From Actinomycetales bacterium (GTDB lineage: Bacteria > Actinomycetota > Actinomycetes > Actinomycetales > Actinomycetaceae): 6,659 nt of DNA. A model generated the notes under the pieces. It was given only the letters and a program-made list of their open reading frames with translations, did no database searches and had not been told where the DNA came from. A program made the position numbers and the translations under genes. This document shows, piece after piece, positions 1-5,234 of this stretch; positions within the stretch are counted from its first letter, which is position 1; each line of letters opens with the position of its first letter. The DNA lies in contig JAAZBW010000083.1 of assembly GCA_012513625.1 (NCBI GenBank), positions 1-6,659 of the forward strand. The letters run 5' to 3'.

Positions 1-908
1 AGCGCCACGCCACCTTCCACGACCGCCTCACCGGCGCGGAGTGGACGCCGCTGACGTACCTGTCGGCGGACCAGGCGAAGTTCTGGGTGTACGACTCCTC
101 GCTGAGCGAGTACGCGGTGCTGGCGTTCGAGTACGGCTACTCGGTGGAGCGGCCGGACGCGTTGGTGCTGTGGGAGGCGCAGTTCGGCGACTTCGTCAAC
201 GGTGCCCAGACGGTGATCGACGAGTTCATCTCGTCGGCGCAGGCGAAGTGGGGCCAGTCGAGCTCTGTGGTGCTCCTGCTCCCCCACGGGTACGAGGGAC
301 AGGGGCCGGACCACTCCTCGGCACGCATCGAGCGGTTCCTGCAGCTGTGCGCCGAGGACAACATGATCGTGGCCCAGCCGTCCACGCCGGCAAGCCACTT
401 CCACCTGCTGCGCCAGCATGCCTTCCGCCGCCCGCGGAAGCCGCTGGTGGTCTTCAGTCCCAAGCAGCTGCTCCGGCTACGGGCCGCCACCTCGCAGCTC
501 GAGGACTTCACCACCGGCGAGTTCCGTCCCGTGCAGGACGACGTGCTCGGTGCCCGTCCGGTGCGTCGCGTTCTCCTCTGCTCCGGTCGCGTCTACTACG
601 ACCTGCTCGCCCGCCGTGAGAAGTCCGGCGCCGATGACGTGGCGATCGTCCGCTTCGAGCAGCTCTACCCGCTGGACGAGGGGGCGATCCGTGCGGTGCT
701 CGCGGGCTTCGGGGACGCCGAGCTCGTCTGGGTGCAGGATGAGCCGCAGAACCAGGGCCCGTGGCCCTTCCTCGCGCTCCACCTTCCGGAACTGCTGGAC
801 CGGCAGGTCCGAGTGGTCTCCCGCCCGGCGGCTGCCTCTCCGTCCACGGGTTCGGCGAAGCGCCACCAGGCGGAGTTGGAGGCCATCATGACGGGGGCCT
901 TCGAGTGA
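1..908 (+). CDS. kgd: Kgd, C-terminal part of multifunctional 2-oxoglutarate decarboxylase/dehydrogenase (5' truncated)
   Basis: This is the 3' end of the actinobacterial E1/E2-like component of the 2-oxoglutarate dehydrogenase step in the TCA cycle. The reading frame is open from base 3, giving 301 residues before the TGA at 906-908; the start and the N-terminal acyltransferase and main thiamine-diphosphate regions lie outside the window. The visible part starts in the transketolase-like pyrimidine-binding domain: AKFWVYDSSLSEYAVLAFEY, then LWEAQFGDFVNGAQ, then LLLPHGYEGQGPDHSSARIE, all hallmark blocks of Kgd/SucA. It continues into the C-terminal 2-oxoglutarate dehydrogenase domain, with ASHFHLLRQHA, KPLVVFSPK, AIVRFEQLYPL and WVQDEPQNQGPW. 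The last codons overlap the next gene by 4 bp, suggesting translational coupling. Family assignment is secure. The Kgd rather than plain SucA name rests on recalled similarity to mycobacterial Kgd and cannot be proved without the N-terminus. Confidence 0.95.
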   Translation, partial: RHATFHDRLTGAEWTPLTYLSADQAKFWVYDSSLSEYAVLAFEYGYSVERPDALVLWEAQFGDFVNGAQTVIDEFISSAQAKWGQSSSVVLLLPHGYEGQGPDHSSARIERFLQLCAEDNMIVAQPSTPASHFHLLRQHAFRRPRKPLVVFSPKQLLRLRAATSQLEDFTTGEFRPVQDDVLGARPVRRVLLCSGRVYYDLLARREKSGADDVAIVRFEQLYPLDEGAIRAVLAGFGDAELVWVQDEPQNQGPWPFLALHLPELLDRQVRVVSRPAAASPSTGSAKRHQAELEAIMTGAFE

Positions 909-1498
909 CCCGGAGCCTCGTGGTCCTCGGCGACTCGCTCGCCTCCGGCTACGGCGATGCGCGCCGCCTCGGATGGCTGGGCCGCGTCCTCGCCCGCTCC
1001 ACCACCCCTGAGGCGGATTTCGTGGCGGTACTTCCCGTGCCGCGTGAGACGACGACGCAGCTTGCCTCCCGTTGGCAGGCGGAAGCCTCGCGGCGCTGGG
1101 CCGGGGCGGAGGAGCGGCGGCTGCTGCTCGCGCCAGGCGGATGGGACGCAATCACGGGCGTCTCGCTCGCGCGTACACGGTTGAACCTCGCCAACATCCT
1201 GGACGAGGCGCTCACGCAGCGTCTCTCCGTGTTCTTCGTGGGCCCGGCACCCACTCTCCGGGAGGACGACGACACCGTGGCGGCCCTGGACGGCGCCTGC
1301 TACGACGTGTGTGAGCGGCGCGGCGTCCCGTATGCCGCGCTCTACGCCTCATTGAAGGCAGACGACCGGTGGCACACAGACCTCGGCGCGGGAGACGGTG
1401 TGCACCCCAGCCAGATCGGCCACGGCATGATCGCCCACGTGGTGATGGCCCAGGGCTGGCACCACTGGTTCGGGAGCACCGAGGGGTACTCGGCGTAA
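905..1498 (+). CDS. GDSL-type SGNH hydrolase/esterase, atypical block III
   Basis: A 197-residue protein of the SGNH hydrolase superfamily. The proposed start is GTG at 905, which overlaps the kgd stop as GTGA; a GGGGG tract at 893-897 lies 7 nt upstream, and this start puts block I (VVLGDSL, nucleophile Ser11) at the N-terminus as usual. Block V is DGVHPS, giving the catalytic pair Asp164 and His167. There is no signal peptide or membrane segment, so it is probably cytoplasmic. The segment where block III (GxND) is expected reads PGGWD (residues 77-81), so the usual oxyanion-hole Asn is Trp here. It is either a divergent esterase or one with altered activity. The substrate cannot be told from sequence. 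Coupling to kgd suggests co-transcription but no clear functional link. Confidence 0.85.
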   Translation: MTRSLVVLGDSLASGYGDARRLGWLGRVLARSTTPEADFVAVLPVPRETTTQLASRWQAEASRRWAGAEERRLLLAPGGWDAITGVSLARTRLNLANILDEALTQRLSVFFVGPAPTLREDDDTVAALDGACYDVCERRGVPYAALYASLKADDRWHTDLGAGDGVHPSQIGHGMIAHVVMAQGWHHWFGSTEGYSA

Positions 1499-1514
1499 CC
1501 CTCGCCACGCGCGC

Positions 1515-1546
1515 TGGGCCATTGGGCCCACGATCTGTGGAATTCC
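1515..1546. promoter_or_regulatory. Cluster of three abutting palindromes between the GDSL gene and the torD-like gene
   Basis: Three inverted repeats lie end to end: TGGGCC-ATTG-GGCCCA (1515-1530, 6-bp stem), CCAC-GATCT-GTGG (1528-1540) and GGAATTCC (1539-1546). The first could form a short terminator-like hairpin 16 bases after the GDSL stop codon, but no T tract follows. The others could be an operator for the torD-like gene, whose start is 37 bases downstream. The palindromes are seen directly; the role is inferred. Confidence 0.35.
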
Positions 1547-1582
1547 GCCCCCATGATGAATGGACCGACCTCTGGGGGCGAA

Positions 1583-2149
1583 ATGACCACGGCAACACCA
1601 AGTGCAGCGTCCGGGCTGTGTGCCCGCGCCGCGCTGTTGTCGAGCCTGCTCGCCCACCCCGTGGATGCCGGCACGCTCTGGCAGGTGCGGGATGAGCTTT
1701 TCGCCTCGCAGTGGCTGCGCGACACGCCGGAGGCGTCACGAGGGCTTGCCCTGCTCCGCGAGTCCGCCTCGGCCCGCGAGGGCGTGGAGCGGCTCGCCGG
1801 GGACTTCGATCGTCTCTTCGTGGGTGCGGGGGCTCGCGTGGTGCCCCGCGAGTCGCACTACCGGTCAGCCATGACGGGCGGGATGTTGGAGGGCGTGTAC
1901 TCGGAGCTGGGATTCACTGCGCCTCAGGCGCTGCCCGGCGATCACCTTGCCTCCGAGCTGGGCTTCTTCTCTCAGCTGACGGTGCTCACTCCGGCGCCCG
2001 AGCAGCACCTCGCCAACTTCGCTCGGGATCATTTGCGCCCGTGGGCGGCCGAGTGCTTTGCGGAGATCTCTCTGACCGCGGCCACGCTGTTCTACCAAGG
2101 CGTGGGCGCGATCGGCATGGACTTCGTGGAGTCCCTCCGAACCCGCTAG
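1583..2149 (+). CDS. TorD/DmsD-family molecular chaperone
   Basis: A 188-residue, largely helical cytoplasmic protein of the TorD/DmsD/NarJ family. Known members bind the twin-arginine signal peptide of a molybdoenzyme (DMSO/TMAO reductase type) and help cofactor insertion before Tat export. Supporting blocks are DFDRLFVGAGARVVPRESHY, matching the LF.G....P..S.Y block, and PGDHLASELGFFSQL (about residues 118-132), which matches the family signature E/xPDHL..EL. The start is set at ATG 1583 because GGGGG lies 6-7 nt upstream (tctGGGGGcgaaATG). In-frame ATGs at 1553 and 1556 would add 9-10 residues but have no convincing ribosome site. No molybdoenzyme, iron-sulfur subunit or cofactor gene is visible nearby, so its client is unknown. 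It ends just before a hairpin shared with the convergent bL37 gene. Confidence 0.8.
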   Translation: MTTATPSAASGLCARAALLSSLLAHPVDAGTLWQVRDELFASQWLRDTPEASRGLALLRESASAREGVERLAGDFDRLFVGAGARVVPRESHYRSAMTGGMLEGVYSELGFTAPQALPGDHLASELGFFSQLTVLTPAPEQHLANFARDHLRPWAAECFAEISLTAATLFYQGVGAIGMDFVESLRTR

Positions 2150-2164
2150 TCCGGAGGCATGCGA

Positions 2165-2192
2165 AAGGCCGCCCCCTTGCGGGAGCGGCCTT
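2165..2192. terminator. Bidirectional hairpin terminator between torD-like gene and bL37
   Basis: AAGGCCGC (2165-2172) pairs perfectly with GCGGCCTT (2185-2192). Inside, CCC and GGG can extend the stem past one mismatch to a TTGC loop. It sits 15 bases after the torD-like stop and 8 bases after the bL37 stop on the other strand, so it can end both convergent transcripts. Short T-containing tails follow on each side, but no long U run, which is common in high-GC actinobacteria. Confidence 0.75.
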
Positions 2193-2200
2193 CTCGATTC

Positions 2201-2275
2201 TCAGGCGTTGGGACGCTTGCCGTGGTTGGCGGCGTTGCTCCGACGCGACTTGCGCTTACGGCCACGCTTGCTCAT
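2201..2275 (-). CDS. Ribosomal protein bL37 (24 residues)
   Basis: A very small gene coding for MSKRGRKRKSRRSNAANHGK followed by RPNA: 24 residues, ten of them Lys or Arg. This matches the short basic actinobacterial protein of the AURKAIP1/COX24-like group, found in mycobacterial 70S structures as bL37 on the large subunit. The conserved end ANHGKRPN and the SKRGRKRK start are both present. Its start is fixed by a near-perfect ribosome binding site 5 nt upstream. Its position just downstream of rsrA on the same strand fits, as I recall, other actinobacterial genomes. The 102-base gap from rsrA may hold a separate promoter. Genes this short are often missed by automatic annotation. The identity is from recalled family sequence, not a search. 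Confidence 0.88.
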   Translation of the reverse strand: MSKRGRKRKSRRSNAANHGKRPNA

Positions 2276-2280
2276 GTTCA

Positions 2281-2288
2281 CTCCTTCC
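2281..2288 (-). promoter_or_regulatory. Strong ribosome binding site for bL37
   Basis: On the minus strand GGAAGGAG lies 5 nt before the ATG of bL37. It is the best Shine-Dalgarno match in the window, fits high-level translation of a ribosomal protein, and supports the reality of this 24-codon gene. Confidence 0.8.
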
Positions 2289-2315
2289 GGCGCCTCGCGG
2301 CGCGGACGATCAGAC

Positions 2316-2326
2316 ACCCTATCCTA
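2316..2326 (-). promoter_or_regulatory. Possible -10 region for bL37
   Basis: In the gap between rsrA and bL37 the minus strand contains overlapping TAGGAT and TAGGGT hexamers, both fitting the actinobacterial TAnnnT -10 pattern, about 40-50 bases before the bL37 start. No good -35 element is visible at the right distance. bL37 could equally be read through from sigR-rsrA. Confidence 0.3.
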
Positions 2327-2377
2327 GCGGCTCCGAATCCACGGCCCGCACCGGGGAACGTGGGATCGGACTCACAC

Positions 2378-2653
2378 CTACGGGGTGGTTCGCGGGCTGA
2401 AGGCCGGCATACCGCCGCCGAGCCGCAGCACGGTCAGCTGGGCGTGGACCCGCATCCGCAGCGTCTCCGGGGCGTTCTCCACGCAGGAACGGCGCAGGAT
2501 CGCCCGGATGTGTTCCTCGGCCTCGGCGTGCCTGGTGCAGTCCGGACACCCGGCCACGTGGGCGCGGAGGGTTGCCTCCTCGCCTGCCTCGAGTTCCGCG
2601 TCGAAGAGGGCGAACAGCCGGGAGACGAAGTCGTTGCAGTCGCAGTCCTTCAT
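2378..2653 (-). CDS. rsrA: RsrA, redox-sensing zinc-containing anti-sigma factor of SigR
   Basis: A 91-residue anti-sigma factor of the ZAS family (mycothiol-system anti-sigma-R). In the reduced state it holds SigR inactive; disulfide formation releases zinc and frees SigR. The zinc motif HxxxCxxC is present as His32, Cys36 and Cys39, and Cys6 lies 30 residues before Cys36. This is the same spacing as Cys11, His37, Cys41 and Cys44 of the Streptomyces coelicolor protein, so the whole redox switch seems intact. Extra cysteines at 4 and 57 also fit the family, although the C-terminal position has one Cys (RRSCVENAPE) where I recall two in some homologues. The start ATG overlaps the sigR stop as ATGA, the usual arrangement for coupled, stoichiometric synthesis. 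There are no membrane segments, so it acts in the cytoplasm. Confidence 0.95.
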   Translation of the reverse strand: MKDCDCNDFVSRLFALFDAELEAGEEATLRAHVAGCPDCTRHAEAEEHIRAILRRSCVENAPETLRMRVHAQLTVLRLGGGMPAFSPRTTP

Positions 2654-3234
2654 GCCCCAATCCCCCTCTCCCGTGCGTACTCTGCGAGGGATTCGCGCAA
2701 CAGGTTCCGGCCGCGGTGCAGACGGGACATCACGGTGCCGAGGGGGGTTCCCATGATCTCGGCGAGCTCCTTGTAGCTGAACCCCTCCACGTCCGCGAGG
2801 TAGACGGCGATCCGGAAGTCCTCCGGCAGCGCGGCGAGCGCATCCTTCACCGTGGAATCGGGGAGGGCATCGAGCGCCTCGGTTTCCGCGGAGCGCAGCC
2901 CCACGGGCGAGTGGTTGGCAGCCTCGGCGAGCTGCCAGTCCTCCACCTGCTCATCGTCCGTGCGGCGGGGCTCCCGTTGCGCCTTGCGATACTGGTTGAT
3001 GTAGGTGTTCGTGAGGATCCGGTAGAGCCAGGCCTTCAGGTTGGTGCCCTGCCTGAACTGGTGGAAGGCCGCGAACGCCTTGGCGTACGCCTCCTGGACG
3101 AGGTCCTCGGCGTCTGCCGGGTTGCGGGTCATCCGCAGGGCGGCGCCATAGAGCTGATCGAGGAACGGCATCGCCTGCTCCTCAAAGAGGTCACGCGCGT
3201 CCACGGTGGCGACGGCGTCAGTGGTCTTTTCCAT
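2650..3234 (-). CDS. sigR: SigR/SigH-type ECF RNA polymerase sigma factor (thiol-oxidative stress)
   Basis: An ECF sigma factor of the SigR/SigH group that directs transcription of thioredoxin, mycothiol and protein quality-control genes after thiol oxidation. From the ATG at 3234 it has 194 residues. Region 2 runs from about residue 25 to 85 (LDQLYGAALRMTRNPADAED, then NLKAWLYRILTNTYINQYRK) and region 4 from about 125 to 185 (ALPEDFRIAVYLADVEGFSY, then GTPLGTVMSRLHRGRNLLRE). Both are nearly diagnostic for SigR/SigH. The start is uncertain: the frame stays open upstream, with a GTG at 3312 and ATGs at 3318, 3366 and 3384. ATG 3234 fits the usual protein length and lies about 80 nt downstream of the predicted transcription start. 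It is followed directly by rsrA. Confidence 0.95.
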   Translation of the reverse strand: MEKTTDAVATVDARDLFEEQAMPFLDQLYGAALRMTRNPADAEDLVQEAYAKAFAAFHQFRQGTNLKAWLYRILTNTYINQYRKAQREPRRTDDEQVEDWQLAEAANHSPVGLRSAETEALDALPDSTVKDALAALPEDFRIAVYLADVEGFSYKELAEIMGTPLGTVMSRLHRGRNLLRESLAEYARERGIGA

Positions 3235-3321
3235 CGCCCCCGAGCCTAACGTGTCAAGCCACGCGAGGTCGCTCGGGGAGAGTGAGGGGATCTCTACGAG
3301 TACTTCGGTCACACCCATTTC

Positions 3322-3347
3322 AACATCGATGGCATGCAGCGCATTCC
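3322..3347 (-). promoter_or_regulatory. SigR-dependent autoregulatory promoter of sigR
   Basis: On the minus strand GGAAT (3347-3343), exactly 18 bases, then GTT (3324-3322) give the full SigR/SigH promoter consensus GGAAT-N18-GTT. The predicted transcription start is near 3314-3316, giving a leader of about 80 nt to the ATG at 3234. SigR genes in Streptomyces and sigH in mycobacteria are known to be self-activated from such promoters, so this is a strong prediction of a positive feedback loop. No matching SigR promoter with sensible placement was seen elsewhere in the window. Confidence 0.85.
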
Positions 3348-3451
3348 CATCGTGCCCACAGGACATTCCCAGACGACGTCCCACTCACCCTCGCGCCGCC
3401 CACCCTCGCTCCACCGGCACGAAGCCACTGGCGGAGCGTCCCAACGTGCGG

Positions 3452-3457
3452 TGGAAT
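3452..3457 (+). promoter_or_regulatory. Possible -10 element of a leaderless doxX transcript
   Basis: TGGAAT lies 6 nt before the ATG at 3464, the same distance as the -10-like hexamer before hisN. It differs from TAnnnT at position two and no clear -35 is visible. The rest of the sigR-doxX gap (3348-3451) shows no other convincing signal. Confidence 0.25.
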
Positions 3458-3463
3458 GAGTGT

Positions 3464-3964
3464 ATGAACCTCCCCGCCCTCTTCGCCCGCCCCATGCTCG
3501 CGTCCTACTTCATCCTCGACGGCATCAGTTCCATGCTCAGGCCCCAGTCCCACGTGGAGAAGTTCGAGCGCGTGACTCCTCTCCTCGAGCGCTCCGGCCT
3601 CCCTCCGGTCCTCTCCTCCGACGCCACGATGCTCGCGCGCGTGGCGGGTGGAGTCTCCGCGGCCGCCGGGATTGCGCTCGCGCTCGGGAAGCAGCCTCGC
3701 GTGGCGGCCGGCACGCTCGCGTTGCTGAATATCCCCATCACCCTGATCAACAACCCGGTGTGGGAGAAGAGCTCCGAAGAACCGGCGGAGGACCGCTGGC
3801 GCGGGCTCCTCCGCGGCCTCGGCATCGGCGGCGGCCTGATCCTCGCGGCGACCGACCGCGGCGGAAGGCCCTCCCTCGGGTGGAGGGTCCAGAACACGCG
3901 TGACCACCGCGCGGACCTGCGGGATCAGAAGAGCGCCCTCATGGCCCGCTACGCCGGAAACTGA
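3464..3964 (+). CDS. DoxX-family integral membrane protein
   Basis: A 166-residue membrane protein. Four hydrophobic stretches are visible: residues about 6-25 (MLASYFILDGISSML), 56-77 (MLARVAGGVSAAAGIALALG), 83-100 (VAAGTLALLNIPITLI) and 120-136 (GIGGGLILAATD), with a basic C-terminal tail. The N-terminal ARPMLASYFILDGISSMLRP block is typical of actinobacterial DoxX proteins. The mycobacterial DoxX is reported in a membrane complex with superoxide dismutase and a thiosulfate sulfurtransferase in oxidative defence, but the biochemical role is unsettled. The start at ATG 3464 gives the N-terminal helix directly; longer in-frame starts reach back across the sigR promoter and are unlikely. It is divergent from sigR and is followed with no gap by rsgA, so the two are probably co-transcribed. 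Confidence 0.85.
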   Translation: MNLPALFARPMLASYFILDGISSMLRPQSHVEKFERVTPLLERSGLPPVLSSDATMLARVAGGVSAAAGIALALGKQPRVAAGTLALLNIPITLINNPVWEKSSEEPAEDRWRGLLRGLGIGGGLILAATDRGGRPSLGWRVQNTRDHRADLRDQKSALMARYAGN

Positions 3965-4996
3965 GTGGCCCGGGACATCGGGACGGACGATCCGCGGGTC
4001 CGGGTCCGGCCCGGTCGCGGCTCGCGGCCGCGCACCAAGATCCGCCCCGACTACTCGGACGCCGCCCGCGGTTTCGTCACCACCGTGGACCGGGGCCGTT
4101 ACGGCGTGATTGCCGACGACGGTCCGCACCTGACCGCCGTGAAGGCCCGTGAGCTGGGCCGCGGCTCGATCGTGGTGGGTGACCGGGTTGGGATTGTGGG
4201 CGACCTCTCCGGCCGCACGGACACCCTCGCGCGGATCGCGGCCGTGGACGAGCGCAGCAGTGCCCTCACCCGCTCCGCGGAGGACGGCGATACAGAGGGC
4301 GTGGAGCGCGTTGTGGTGGCGAACGCGGACCAGCTCGTGGTGGTGGTGGCACTCGCGGACCCGCCCCCGCGGCCGCGCCTCGTGGACCGATTCCTCGTGG
4401 CCGCCTACGACGCCGGAATGCGCGCCATCCTCGTGCTCACGAAGGCGGACCTCGCGGAGCCGGAGGCATTCCTCGAGTCGTACCGCGGCGTGGACGTGGA
4501 CGTGGTGACCGTCCGCCGGGGAGAGGGCCCGGGAGGCGCCGAGATCGTGGGCATCGAGGATGTGCGTGCGGTGCTGAACGGACACATCTCCGTTCTGGTG
4601 GGGCACTCGGGCGTGGGCAAGTCCACCCTCGTGAACGCGCTCGTCCCCGGGGCGGGCCGGGCGACGGGGGGCGTGAACGTGGTGACCGGGCGCGGACGGC
4701 ACACCTCGTCCTCCGCCATCGCACTCGAGCTACCGGAGGGCGGCTGGGTGATCGACACCCCCGGCGTGCGTTCGTTCGGCCTCGCACATGTGGAGCCGGA
4801 CGATCTACTGCGCGGGTTCGGCGACCTGGCCACTGCCGCCGAGGAATGCCCCCGCGGATGCAGCCACGCACTCAACTCCCCGGACTGCGCGCTGGATGAG
4901 TGGGTGGCCGCCGCCGAGGGCGCGGAGGCGAACTACCGCACGGCCCGCCTCGATTCCTACCGCCGCCTGCTCGTCGCCCGCCACAGCTCGGACTGA
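3965..4996 (+). CDS. rsgA: RsgA, ribosome small-subunit-dependent GTPase A
   Basis: A 343-residue circularly permuted GTPase that binds the 30S subunit and assists its late maturation. The order G4-G1-G3 shows the permutation: TKAD at residues 159-162, P-loop GHSGVGKST at 213-221 and DTPG at 264-267. An OB-fold region precedes the GTPase (about residues 35-110), and a zinc knuckle follows with Cys295, Cys299, His301 and Cys308. Its spacing is C-x3-C-x-H-x6-C, against C-x4-C-x-H-x5-C as I recall for E. coli RsgA. The GTG start at 3965 follows the doxX TGA with no spacer; GGAAA at 3956-3960 is a weak ribosome site, so translation probably depends on coupling. The length is normal for the family. 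Confidence 0.95.
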   Translation: MARDIGTDDPRVRVRPGRGSRPRTKIRPDYSDAARGFVTTVDRGRYGVIADDGPHLTAVKARELGRGSIVVGDRVGIVGDLSGRTDTLARIAAVDERSSALTRSAEDGDTEGVERVVVANADQLVVVVALADPPPRPRLVDRFLVAAYDAGMRAILVLTKADLAEPEAFLESYRGVDVDVVTVRRGEGPGGAEIVGIEDVRAVLNGHISVLVGHSGVGKSTLVNALVPGAGRATGGVNVVTGRGRHTSSSAIALELPEGGWVIDTPGVRSFGLAHVEPDDLLRGFGDLATAAEECPRGCSHALNSPDCALDEWVAAAEGAEANYRTARLDSYRRLLVARHSSD

Positions 4997-5082
4997 CTGC
5001 CGTCCTCCACGCGCGGGGGGTGGGGCTCTCTTAAGGTCTACTCCCAGCTCTCTTGCTGCCGTCCTCCACGCGGGGGGGGTGG
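4997..5082 (+). repeat. Two direct copies of a 27-bp element downstream of rsgA
   Basis: A 27-bp element beginning CTGCCGTCCTCCACGCG and ending in a G run plus TGG occurs at 4997-5023, right after the rsgA stop, and again at 5056-5082, with 26 of 27 bases identical. Each copy can fold by pairing CCAC with GTGG around a G-rich loop, so the first may act as a weak rsgA terminator. Between them lies a less GC-rich stretch (TTAAGGTCTACT) and a second short duplication, GCTCTCTT at 5025-5032 and 5047-5054. Confidence 0.8.
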
Positions 5083-5175
5083 ACGGACGAACGGGAGGCA
5101 CGCCGTCGCGGGATGGACGGCCCAACGGGAGGCACGCCGTCGCGGGAGGGACGGACCAACGGGAGGCACGCCGTC
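5081..5175 (+). repeat. Tandem array of a 34-bp unit, about 2.8 copies
   Basis: Copies start at 5081, 5115 and 5149, with an exact 34-base period; the third stops matching at 5175. The core AACGGGAGGCACGCCGTC is identical in all three. Hairpins form at the joins: GCCGTC (5102-5107) with GACGGC (5116-5121), and CCGTC (5137-5141) with GACGG (5150-5154), each with an 8-base loop. The period is not a multiple of three and the array lies in the rsgA-hisN gap, so it is not coding. It may be a minisatellite or a local copy of a dispersed palindromic repeat family. Confidence 0.9.
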
Positions 5176-5222
5176 TCCCCTACGCCCCGCCCGGCCTGCA
5201 CCGCCGGAAGCGATCGCGCCGG

Positions 5223-5228
5223 TACCGT
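5223..5228 (+). promoter_or_regulatory. -10 element of a probable leaderless hisN transcript
   Basis: TACCGT fits the actinobacterial TAnnnT -10 pattern and lies 6 nt before the hisN ATG, so transcription would start at or next to the start codon. There is no Shine-Dalgarno sequence just before the ATG, which supports leaderless translation. No clear -35 is visible. Confidence 0.45.
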
Positions 5229-5234
5229 GGGCCG

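Noticed and set aside
477..1739. Minus-strand and alternative-frame open frames over kgd, the GDSL gene and the torD-like gene
   Set aside because: They overlap well-supported genes and show Arg/Pro/Ser-rich nonsense composition with no recognisable motifs.
3453..3457. GGAAT just before the doxX start as a SigR -35 element
   Set aside because: No GTT occurs 18 or 19 bases downstream, and the element would place the transcription start inside the gene.
3320..4702. Long minus-strand open frame of 460 codons
   Set aside because: It runs opposite to doxX and rsgA, whose motifs are complete, and it has the Arg/His/Gly-rich composition of a high-GC shadow frame.
4929..4955. GGAAT-N19-GTT on the minus strand within rsgA
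   Set aside because: It lies inside a clearly coding plus-strand gene with no minus-strand gene downstream in position to use it; probably chance.
5081..5175. CRISPR array
   Set aside because: The units are tandem with no unique spacers, only about 2.8 copies are present, and no cas gene is nearby.
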